Source: Saprospiraceae bacterium
Lineage (GTDB): Bacteria; Bacteroidota; Bacteroidia; Chitinophagales; Saprospiraceae
Direction of reading: 5' to 3'
Assembly (NCBI GenBank): GCA_020852155.1
Contig: JADZBJ010000454.1
Coordinates: forward strand, 1 to 5,655
DNA: 5,655 nt
The translations under genes and the position numbers were made by a program. The notes under the pieces were generated by a model, which had not been told where the DNA came from, searched no databases, and saw nothing but the letters and a program-made list of their open reading frames with translations. Numbering within the stretch: position 1 is the first letter of the stretch; the number at the start of each line of letters is the position of its first letter. Below are positions 1 to 5,655 of this stretch, piece after piece.

Positions 1-1026
1 CATCTGGTGGATAAACTCCCTGAGCAAATCGCGGATGACAGCGTGCGCTGCGAAGTGGACGAAACGCGGCGCCGACTGACGGAAAACAACCACTCTGCTA
101 CGCACCTGCTGCACGCGGCTTTGCGCCAAGTGCTGGGAACGCATGTCCAGCAAAAAGGTTCTTATTTAGATGATGAGACCCTGCGCTTCGACTTCGCCCA
201 CTTCCAAAAGGTAAGCGACACGGAACTGGCAGAAATTGAACGCATCGTCAATGAAAAGGTGCGGGAAAACATACAATTGGAAGAAGCGCGTAAACTTCCA
301 ATTGAGGAGGCAAAAAAATCAGGCGCCATGATGCTTTTCGGCGAGAAATACGGCGAAACCGTGCGCATGATTACCTTCGATCCGAAATGGTCGCGCGAAC
401 TTTGTGGCGGCTGCCATGTAAAAAACACAGGTCAAATAGGCTTGTTTAAAATCACGACTGAAACAGCCGTTGCCGCAGGGGTGCGCCGCATCGAAGCCGT
501 GACGGCACTCGGTGCAGAACGCTACATTGCAGGGCTTGAAAACGAAATCTCTGCCATCAAATCGGTGCTGAAAGCCAAAGATTTGCCCAAAGCCATCGAG
601 GCCTTGCAGGAAGAAAACAAGCGCCTGCAAAAGGAAATCGAACGAATGGTACAGGAACAAGCCAATGGCCTGCGCGATGGCCTGAAATCACAGGTCAGCA
701 CGATCAATGGCCTGCAATTCCTCGGCGCCATACTGCCCATCGGCGATGTCAATGCCATTAAAACGCTTGCCGCAGAATTGGAGCGCGAACTGGGCAACAT
801 CGTGATCGCTTTCGGCAGCGTCAATGCGGATAAGCCGGCACTAACCGTCAAAATCAGCGACAATTTGGTCAAAGAAAAAGGCCTGAATGCCGGAACCATT
901 GTTCGTGAGCTCGCTCAGAAATTCCTGAAAGGCGGCGGCGGCGGTCAGCCTGGCTTCGCTTCCGCAGGCGGTATGGATGCAAGTGGTCTGAAAGACGCCG
1001 TTGAAGGCGTGAAAGGCTATTTGTAA
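1..1026 (+). CDS. alaS: Alanyl-tRNA synthetase, C-terminal part (5' end outside window)
   Basis: AlaS charges tRNA-Ala with alanine and, through its editing domain, hydrolyses Ser- and Gly-tRNA-Ala. Only the last 341 residues are present, about 40% of a usual protein of roughly 870 residues; the frame is open from base 1, so the gene starts upstream. Visible order in fragment numbering: the editing (second additional) domain has the zinc motif HSATH (H31, H35) and its partner CGGCH (C135, H139). A charged coiled-coil follows at about 175-225. The C-Ala domain ends the protein and carries the glycine-rich KGGGGGQPGFASAGG at 310-324. The aminoacylation core is not in view. The second zinc motif reads CGGCHV where many bacteria have CGGTHV; both canonical ligands are kept. 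Stop TAA at 1024-1026, followed by a clear terminator. Cytoplasmic housekeeping enzyme; identification is secure. Confidence 0.98.
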   Translation, partial: HLVDKLPEQIADDSVRCEVDETRRRLTENNHSATHLLHAALRQVLGTHVQQKGSYLDDETLRFDFAHFQKVSDTELAEIERIVNEKVRENIQLEEARKLPIEEAKKSGAMMLFGEKYGETVRMITFDPKWSRELCGGCHVKNTGQIGLFKITTETAVAAGVRRIEAVTALGAERYIAGLENEISAIKSVLKAKDLPKAIEALQEENKRLQKEIERMVQEQANGLRDGLKSQVSTINGLQFLGAILPIGDVNAIKTLAAELERELGNIVIAFGSVNADKPALTVKISDNLVKEKGLNAGTIVRELAQKFLKGGGGGQPGFASAGGMDASGLKDAVEGVKGYL

Positions 1027-1052
1027 TGGCACACATTAAGTATTGAAGATAT

Positions 1053-1085
1053 GCCCTGCCGGAGTAACATCCAGCAGGGCTTTTT
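1053..1085 (+). terminator. Rho-independent terminator of alaS
   Basis: An 11-bp stem pairs 1053-1063 (GCCCTGCCGGA) with 1070-1080 (TCCAGCAGGGC) around a 6-nt loop, with one internal C·A mismatch, and runs straight into TTTTTC. It lies 26 nt after the alaS stop. There is no A-run on the left side, so it should work only on the + strand. It separates alaS transcription from the next gene. Confidence 0.88.
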
Positions 1086-1128
1086 CATTGAGAATATTGT
1101 TTCGTGTCCAATGACTGTAAAAATGTCC

Positions 1129-1159
1129 TTGCGGATTTTCCGTTGAAAGCTGACCTTTG
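1129..1159 (+). promoter_or_regulatory. Weak candidate Bacteroidota-type promoter for the 1191 gene
   Basis: A TTG at 1129-1131 is followed, 20 nt later, by GACCTTTG at 1152-1159. This matches the Bacteroidota -7 element TAnnTTTG except for the first base. Transcription would start near 1166, giving a short AT-rich leader before the ATG at 1191. The gene lies behind the alaS terminator and needs its own promoter, but the match is imperfect and could be chance. Confidence 0.3.
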
Positions 1160-1190
1160 TTGCATTATTAAACAACAAATTTTTACAATC

Positions 1191-2009
1191 ATGGAAAATT
1201 TTGAAGAACCCAAACTCGACCCGGAGGAAGAACTCCGCATTGACAACGAACTGAAGGCCCTCAACTTAGAGATGAAGCATGGCGGCATCGTGGACTTCTC
1301 TGACGATGTGCCTCCTGAAATCATGAGCGCTTTTCTCACGAATGTTACGATGTTCGAGGATCAGTATAAGGATGCTGTCTATGTCAGCGTCTATACTTTC
1401 ATCGGACGTCCTCCCTACGCACAACCGGATTTGCTGGATGCGGACACACTTCCTATTGAAACGGAGCGCCTTCAAAAACTTTTGGAGGAGAGCAACATCA
1501 TCGTGAACAAACCAGAGCGGATTTCAGCAGAGGAATGGTATCGTTTTATCGTGGAGGATGTTTTCAGGCACGAAGTTTCGGACATCCGAATACCCGGCAT
1601 GATGAACGTGCTGGATTACGATGAATTCTATCCGGACAAAGAAGAACTGATCAAGGACGCAGCCGAGCAGGTATTGTTTGACCTTCTTGAACTGAAGCAC
1701 GAATTCTCCGGCGCTTACCTCAGCGAAAACCTGCGCGACGACAAGAGCCTGATCAGCAAAGAAGCCGTACTCAACAACATTTCCGCCTTCAGAAAGCGCT
1801 ACGCCGAAATCATTCCGGTGGCCCTGCAACCCGAGAAAGTATTCGGGGATGAAGATTGCAGCTACTTCACGTTTCTCATACGCTGGGAAGGCGTTCCACA
1901 CAACGGCGGTGCAAATGAGGTCCATGAAGGATTGGGCATCATGCAGTTTGCCTATGAGGATGGCGACTGGAGACTACAGGGGGTTCAAATGCCGGGGTTT
2001 AAGTTTTGA
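1191..2009 (+). CDS. Unrecognised 272-residue acidic cytosolic protein
   Basis: I do not recognise this family. The protein is acidic, with a Glu/Asp-rich N-terminus (EEPKLDPEEELRIDNE at 5-20). It has no signal peptide and no membrane segment, so it should be cytosolic. Residues 30-170 look like mixed helix and strand, with a conserved-looking patch around VYVSVYTFIGRPPY (63-76). The last 70 residues are strand-rich with aromatics and glycines (RWEG at 231-234, FAYEDGDWRLQGVQMPGF at 253-270), which faintly recalls an NTF2/SnoaL-like cone fold; this is a guess from pattern only. I chose the ATG at 1191: its leader is AT-rich without a Shine-Dalgarno, as is normal in Bacteroidota. The GTG at 1104 would add 29 poorly structured residues and run through the promoter region. 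Base composition resembles alaS (32 of 60 G/C at 1801-1860). Stop TGA at 2007-2009. Confidence 0.82.
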   Translation: MENFEEPKLDPEEELRIDNELKALNLEMKHGGIVDFSDDVPPEIMSAFLTNVTMFEDQYKDAVYVSVYTFIGRPPYAQPDLLDADTLPIETERLQKLLEESNIIVNKPERISAEEWYRFIVEDVFRHEVSDIRIPGMMNVLDYDEFYPDKEELIKDAAEQVLFDLLELKHEFSGAYLSENLRDDKSLISKEAVLNNISAFRKRYAEIIPVALQPEKVFGDEDCSYFTFLIRWEGVPHNGGANEVHEGLGIMQFAYEDGDWRLQGVQMPGFKF

Positions 2010-2030
2010 TTGCTGAAAAGACAGCCATTT

Positions 2031-2061
2031 TTTGCATTTTCCTCAAAAAACCTTATTTTTG
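2031..2061 (+). promoter_or_regulatory. Bacteroidota sigma-A promoter of the small-protein/retropepsin pair
   Basis: TTTG at 2031-2034 (-33 element) is followed by a 19-nt spacer and TATTTTTG at 2054-2061, a perfect match to the Bacteroidota -7 consensus TAnnTTTG. Transcription should start around 2067-2070, leaving a leader of about 30 nt before the ATG at 2099. The promoter sits entirely between the stop of the upstream gene (2009) and the start of the next one, so the pair is likely an independent transcription unit. No obvious operator palindrome overlaps it. Confidence 0.8.
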
Positions 2062-2098
2062 TAATCAGGAACGTGTTCCTAAATCAATATCCGATCAA

Positions 2099-2392
2099 AT
2101 GACAGAAGCAACAATTCGATATAACGCCGTAAAATATCCTAATTTTAAAGAATATCTCTGGTATGAAGCCAATGAAAAGGAACTGTTAAAACAGTACCAG
2201 GGGCGTTATATTGTCATCAAAAACGAGCAAGTCATCGGAGATTATGAATCAAGAAAACAAGCACGGCAAGAAACATTGAAAAACCACGAATCCGGGTCCT
2301 TCATCATTCACCTTTGCTCTATTGGAGATCCGCGTAGAGCGCCACGAATTAGTGGTCGGCAAATTGTTGTGGTTGATACCAAAAGAACTTAA
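2099..2392 (+). CDS. Small DUF5678-like protein, first gene of a retropepsin-linked pair
   Basis: A 97-residue protein of unknown function. Residues 33-73 form a compact core, from YQGRYIVIKNEQVIGDYES through KQARQETLKNHESGSFIIHLC. A strand pair around a K-(N/D)-x-x-V-I-G turn is followed by a helix and another strand. This is the layout of small DUF5678-like proteins, whose 'Y.G.(Y/W)(I/V).I..(E/D).V' pattern it matches; the family call is from memory of the pattern. About 30 polar N-terminal residues precede the core, and a basic tail (RRAPRISGR) follows. No signal peptide or membrane segment. I chose the ATG at 2099 because it lies about 30 nt after a strong promoter; the upstream TTG at 2006 lies before that promoter. 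It is AT-rich (hand count 42 of 120 G/C at 2101-2220) and is followed after 7 nt by the protease gene, so the two are almost certainly co-transcribed and translationally linked. Confidence 0.85.
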   Translation: MTEATIRYNAVKYPNFKEYLWYEANEKELLKQYQGRYIVIKNEQVIGDYESRKQARQETLKNHESGSFIIHLCSIGDPRRAPRISGRQIVVVDTKRT

Positions 2393-2399
2393 TTTTTTT

Positions 2400-2843
2400 A
2401 TGTACGCGTTTACAAAGGAACATGAAACGATTGTGCTCGCCATTTATACAAGCGCCAGCATCACTCCACCATTATTTTCAGCAGAAAAAACTGAAATCCC
2501 CATTAACACTGTAAAAGCACTTTGGGATACAGGGGCAACTCATTCTGCCATTTCAAACCGTCTGGCAGGCAAACTAAATCTTCCAATTGAAGATTTTGCC
2601 AGGGTAACCACCGCATCTGGAATACAACATGTTCCTGTTTATCTGATTCGAGTGACATTACCCGGTTCCTTTAGTTTCGATGAAATAGAGGCCGTTGAAT
2701 TCACCTATACGGACGAAGATGATTGCGACCTCATTGTTGGAATGGATGTAATGACGCAGGGTGATTTAGCCATAAGCAACTACGATGGCAAAACTGTTTT
2801 TTCATTTCGGATACCTTCATTTGAGCGCCTTGATTTTGCATAG
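2400..2843 (+). CDS. Retropepsin-like aspartic protease (single-domain)
   Basis: A 147-residue protein with the hallmarks of a retroviral-type pepsin domain. The catalytic loop is WDTGATHSAIS (D43-T44-G45). A flap-like region follows around TASGIQHVP (71-79), and the second psi-loop signature is LIVGMDVMTQGDLAISN (111-127), with a C-terminal KTVFSFRIPS (131-140). Having one DTG, it should be active only as a homodimer, as in retropepsins. There is no signal peptide or transmembrane segment, so it should act in the cytosol. It is not part of a retroelement: no reverse transcriptase, integrase or gag-like gene is near. The start at 2400 follows the upstream stop by 7 nt and gives a normal N-terminus (ETIVLAIYTSASITP, as in this bacterial family). 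The gene is AT-rich (22 of 60 G/C at 2461-2520), like its partner. The substrate is unknown; the partner small protein is a natural candidate substrate, regulator or cofactor, but that is inference. Confidence 0.9.
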   Translation: MYAFTKEHETIVLAIYTSASITPPLFSAEKTEIPINTVKALWDTGATHSAISNRLAGKLNLPIEDFARVTTASGIQHVPVYLIRVTLPGSFSFDEIEAVEFTYTDEDDCDLIVGMDVMTQGDLAISNYDGKTVFSFRIPSFERLDFA

Positions 2844-2882
2844 TCTATGCAGAATGGCCAGACCATCGGCCTGAGCCTTGAC

Positions 2883-2922
2883 AAAAAAAGAGCGCCATCT
2901 CCTCGATGACGCTCCTTTTTTT
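2883..2922. terminator. Bidirectional terminator between the retropepsin gene and rny
   Basis: A 10-bp stem pairs 2890-2899 (GAGCGCCATC) with 2905-2914 (GATGACGCTC) around a 5-nt loop, flanked by seven A on the left (2883-2889) and seven T on the right (2916-2922). It lies between two convergent genes and can end transcripts from both strands. The single mismatch is C·A in the + transcript but becomes a G·U pair in the minus transcript, so the hairpin should be somewhat more stable for rny. Confidence 0.88.
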
Positions 2923-2961
2923 ATTCCAACAGCCAATGGCTAAAAGACAACAGCCTATAAT

Positions 2962-4641
2962 CTATCTCGCGTAAGCGACTGCCCTTTTCTCCCGAATGAC
3001 CGTCACACGGATTTGACCCGGGTACTGCATTTCGTCCTGAATTTTCTGAGAAATCAGGAAGGACAGGTCTTCTGCGTATTGGTCGGTAACCTTGTCTGCT
3101 TCCACGATCACGCGGAGTTCGCGGCCGGCCTGCATGGCGAAGGCTTTGGCGACACGTTCGTGGCTCATGGCCAGGTCTTCGAGTTCGGTGATGCGCTTGA
3201 GGTAGTTTTCCAGAATTTCGCGTCGTGCGCCCGGGCGTGCGCCTGAGATGGCGTCACAAGCCTGGATGATCGGCGAGATGATGTTGTTCATTTCCACCTC
3301 GTCGTGGTGGGCGCCAACCGCGTTGATGATAACCGGATGTTCGCCGTATTGTTCGCACATTTTCATGCCGACCAGGGCATGGGAAAGTTCGGTTTCTTCC
3401 TCGACTACTTTTCCGATGTCATGCAGCAGGCCGGCGCGTTTCGCCATTTTGATCTGCTTTGGATTCATGCCCAATTCTGCTGCCATGATGGCGCAGAGTT
3501 CTGCCGTTTCGATGGAGTGCTTAAGCAGGTTTTGACCATAAGAAGAGCGGAAACGCATACGGCCCACCATGCGCACCAGCGCCGGATTAAGGCCGTGAAT
3601 GCCAAGTTCGATGACGGTGCGTTCGCCGATCTCCATGATCTGCTCTTCGAGTTGCTTGCGGACTTTCGCCACCACTTCCTCGATGCGGGCAGGGTGAATA
3701 CGGCCGTCAGCCACGAGGCGTTGCAGGGAAAGGCGGGCGATTTCGCGGCGAACCGGATCGAAAGACGAGATAACAATGGCTTCAGGCGTATCGTCCACGA
3801 TGACCTCAACGCCGGTTGCAGCTTCGAGGGCGCGGATGTTACGGCCTTCGCGACCGATGATCTGACCCTTCATGTCGTCGTTTTCGAGGTTGAACACCGA
3901 AACCGTATTTTCTATGGTAAACTCAGCCGCCATCCGCTGGATGGTTTGAATGACAATCTTTTTAGCTTCCTTATTTGCATCTAATTTGGCACGTCCGATG
4001 GAATCGCGGATGATGGCATTGGCTTCCGTCTCACATTTGGCGCGGATGGCCTCCAGCAACTGATCCTTGGCTTCCTGTTGGCTGAGTTGGGCGATTTTCT
4101 CGAGCAACTTGATGCGCTCATCATTGGCCTTGTCCAACTCCTCCTTCTTCTTTTGAACGATGGTAACCTGTTTTTCAAGGTTTTCACGCAGGGTTTCCAC
4201 CTCCATTTCACGGTTTTCGACGTCGCCTTTTTTGACCTCCAGTTCCTTGAAACGGGCTTCAATGGCATCCGTTTCGACCTTCAAATCTTTCTTCTGGGTC
4301 ATGATTTCGATCTCCAGATCTTTCAATTCCAGTTGACGCTTGGTCTTTTCGGCTTCGACTTCAGATTTCATTAGCGCGTAACGTTCTTTCGCTTCCTGAA
4401 TTTTCTGCTGTTTGATGCGTTCATTTTCTGCTTCTGCCTTGGAAAGGAGTTTTTCTGCTTTCAATGCGGCTTCATCTTCCACGCGCTTTGCACTCAGGCG
4501 GGCCTCCTTGATGACAAGATCCGCCTGCCGATTGCTTTCTTCCAGGACTTTCTGCGTATCCTGTTTTTTCATGGAGCTTGCCAGAAACCAGGCGACGACG
4601 CCTCCTGCCAAAACTCCTATTATGATGCTAACTATATCCAT
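2962..4641 (-). CDS. rny: Ribonuclease Y, membrane-anchored endoribonuclease
   Basis: RNase Y starts the decay of many mRNAs by endonucleolytic cuts and works at the inner face of the cytoplasmic membrane. The gene is complete and encodes 559 residues (B. subtilis RNase Y has 520). The order is canonical. An N-terminal membrane anchor at about 3-22 (IVSIIIGVLAGGVVAWFLAS) precedes a long, highly charged coiled coil at about 25-225. The KH RNA-binding domain has GREG at 263-266. The HD phosphohydrolase domain has H375, the H407-D408 pair within GLLHDIGK, H445-H446-D447 and D463 as likely metal ligands and catalytic residues. All key residues are present, so it should be active. The extra length compared with B. 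subtilis probably lies in the coiled coil. The ATG at 4641 directly begins the membrane helix, so the start is convincing. It is downstream of pheT on the same strand, separated by 165 bp with inverted repeats, and convergent with the retropepsin gene. Confidence 0.97.
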   Translation of the reverse strand: MDIVSIIIGVLAGGVVAWFLASSMKKQDTQKVLEESNRQADLVIKEARLSAKRVEDEAALKAEKLLSKAEAENERIKQQKIQEAKERYALMKSEVEAEKTKRQLELKDLEIEIMTQKKDLKVETDAIEARFKELEVKKGDVENREMEVETLRENLEKQVTIVQKKKEELDKANDERIKLLEKIAQLSQQEAKDQLLEAIRAKCETEANAIIRDSIGRAKLDANKEAKKIVIQTIQRMAAEFTIENTVSVFNLENDDMKGQIIGREGRNIRALEAATGVEVIVDDTPEAIVISSFDPVRREIARLSLQRLVADGRIHPARIEEVVAKVRKQLEEQIMEIGERTVIELGIHGLNPALVRMVGRMRFRSSYGQNLLKHSIETAELCAIMAAELGMNPKQIKMAKRAGLLHDIGKVVEEETELSHALVGMKMCEQYGEHPVIINAVGAHHDEVEMNNIISPIIQACDAISGARPGARREILENYLKRITELEDLAMSHERVAKAFAMQAGRELRVIVEADKVTDQYAEDLSFLISQKIQDEMQYPGQIRVTVIREKRAVAYAR

Positions 4642-4670
4642 ATTGAGTTAATTTGTAATTTTTGATTGAA

Positions 4671-4796
<126 letters not shown>

Positions 4797-4806
4797 AAAC
4801 CATGGT

Positions 4807-5655
4807 TTATTTCCGAATTGTTGCGCCCAACTTGCCCTCAAAAGCTTGTTGCAATTGCTGGAGCATGGCGTCTATCTCTTTGTCCTGTAAGGTCTTTTCC
4901 GTATCTTCAAAAATGAAACTCACGGCATAAGACTTCTTCCCTTCGCCCAGTTTGGCGGCATCTTCGAACACGTCGAAGAGGTTCACCTCGCGGAGCATTT
5001 TTTTCGCTGTTTTGTTGGCCAACGCGCGGATATCGCCAAAAGGCACGGTGCTGTCGAGCACCAATGCCAGGTCGCGCCGGACGCTGGGGTATTTGCTGAT
5101 TTCCGCAAAGCGGATGTTGTTGCTTCCTGTTGCCTTGATGCAGTTTTCAAAATTAAAATCTGCATAAAAAACAGGGTTCTTGATGTCCATCTTTTTCAAT
5201 ATGCCCGGAGCGACCTGACCGAGTACGGCCAATTCCTGTGCGCCGCGGTGCAATTTCAAAGCATACTGGAATTGTGCATCCTGCACGACAGATTCCTGAT
5301 AGCCGCTGATGCCCAGGCGGGTCAGGAGGTTTTGCACGCAAGATTTCAGGGTATAAAAATCCACTTTTGCTTTGGCTGCCGGGTGCCAGCTTTCTGCGCT
5401 GTGTGCGCCCGTAATCAGAAGTGCCAGGCGAAGCGTCTCTTCCATTTTCTCTCCGGTGCGTTGGTAGGTTTTTCCGAATTCAAAAAGGCGCAGGTCGGGA
5501 TTTTGACGATTTTGGTTGCGTTGTACGGATTCCAGTCCACTGATGAGCATGCTCGGGCGCAGGCAATCCAGGCCCTGATTGGCAGAATTGTGTATGTAAA
5601 CCAAAGCCTCTTTTTCCACGGCAAAAATGGCTGAATCGCCCTGATAATAAGCAGA
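4807..5655 (-). CDS. pheT: Phenylalanyl-tRNA synthetase beta subunit, C-terminal part (5' end outside window)
   Basis: PheT is the beta chain of the cytoplasmic alpha2-beta2 enzyme that charges tRNA-Phe; it binds tRNA and edits misacylated Tyr-tRNA-Phe. The frame is open to the window edge, and the 282 residues present are about the last third of a usual chain of roughly 800. The first part is the end of the synthetase-like core domain (RPSMLISGLESVQRNQ, followed by LRLFEFGKTYQ at about 55-65). Next comes a middle stretch with FYADFNFE. The last 95 or so residues are the ferredoxin-fold anticodon-binding domain (FDX-ACB): FAEISKYPSVRRDLALVLD at 183-201, then the terminal KSYAVSFIFEDTEKTLQDKE and the ending GKLGATIRK. 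Stop TAA at 4809-4807. The 3' end is intact, and the inverted heptamer repeat begins 10 nt beyond it. Identification is secure. Confidence 0.98.
   Translation of the reverse strand, partial: SAYYQGDSAIFAVEKEALVYIHNSANQGLDCLRPSMLISGLESVQRNQNRQNPDLRLFEFGKTYQRTGEKMEETLRLALLITGAHSAESWHPAAKAKVDFYTLKSCVQNLLTRLGISGYQESVVQDAQFQYALKLHRGAQELAVLGQVAPGILKKMDIKNPVFYADFNFENCIKATGSNNIRFAEISKYPSVRRDLALVLDSTVPFGDIRALANKTAKKMLREVNLFDVFEDAAKLGEGKKSYAVSFIFEDTEKTLQDKEIDAMLQQLQQAFEGKLGATIRK

Noticed and set aside
1104..1190. GTG start at 1104 adding 29 residues to the 1191 gene
   Set aside because: The extension is Cys-rich and unstructured, and starts only about 20 nt after the alaS terminator. The ATG at 1191 begins the acidic domain cleanly.
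2330..2392. Possible frameshift joining the small protein to the protease frame
   Set aside because: Both frames end and begin sensibly (stop at 2392, ATG at 2400). The C-terminal tail of the small protein is reasonable, and there is no slippery sequence within the overlap.
2322..2399. Longer retropepsin start at TTG 2322, overlapping the upstream gene by about 70 nt
   Set aside because: The ATG at 2400 sits just after the upstream stop and gives the normal N-terminus of this protease family. The extension has no matching domain.
2400..2843. Remnant of a retrotransposon or retron
   Set aside because: A retropepsin domain alone is not evidence of one. No reverse transcriptase, integrase or terminal repeats are visible within the window.
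3304..3984. A 226-codon open frame on the + strand within rny
   Set aside because: It is antisense to the KH/HD-coding part of a complete, well-conserved rny. The translation is rich in His, Phe and Asp, as expected of a shadow frame, and no promoter or family resemblance was seen.

Overview
The window looks like a chromosomal segment of a Bacteroidota bacterium, possibly from the Saprospiria or Chitinophagia side of the phylum; the class is a guess. The evidence is the style of the three housekeeping proteins, the absence of clear Shine-Dalgarno sequences before the starts, and a textbook Bacteroidota sigma-A promoter (TTTG, 19-nt spacer, TATTTTTG) at 2031-2061. Most of the DNA is near 50-57% GC by hand counts of single lines. 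One two-gene stretch is clearly more AT-rich.

Layout, left to right. Positions 1-1026 (+) hold the 3' part of alaS (alanyl-tRNA synthetase: editing domain, coiled coil, C-Ala domain), closed by a strong hairpin terminator at 1053-1085. Positions 1191-2009 (+) encode a 272-residue acidic cytosolic protein that I do not recognise. A perfect Bacteroidota promoter follows, then a tight two-gene unit: a 97-residue DUF5678-like protein (2099-2392) and, 7 nt later, a 147-residue retropepsin-like aspartic protease with a DTGA active site (2400-2843). The + strand genes end at a hairpin with A- and T-runs on its two sides (2883-2922), which can also serve the convergent minus-strand gene.

On the minus strand, rny (RNase Y, 4641-2962) is complete, with membrane anchor, coiled coil, KH domain and HD domain. 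Upstream of it is a 165-bp gap holding a tandem 7-bp repeat (AATGATG) that is repeated in inverted orientation. The 3' part of pheT (phenylalanyl-tRNA synthetase beta chain, 4807 to beyond 5655) closes the window.

The housekeeping genes serve translation (AlaS, PheT) and mRNA turnover (RNase Y) and are unremarkable apart from details. The most interesting content is accessory. It comprises the AT-rich small-protein/retropepsin pair with its own promoter, which looks like a mobile or recently acquired module of unknown function, and the inverted heptamer array between pheT and rny. I found no CRISPR array, tRNA, rRNA, transposase or integrase.
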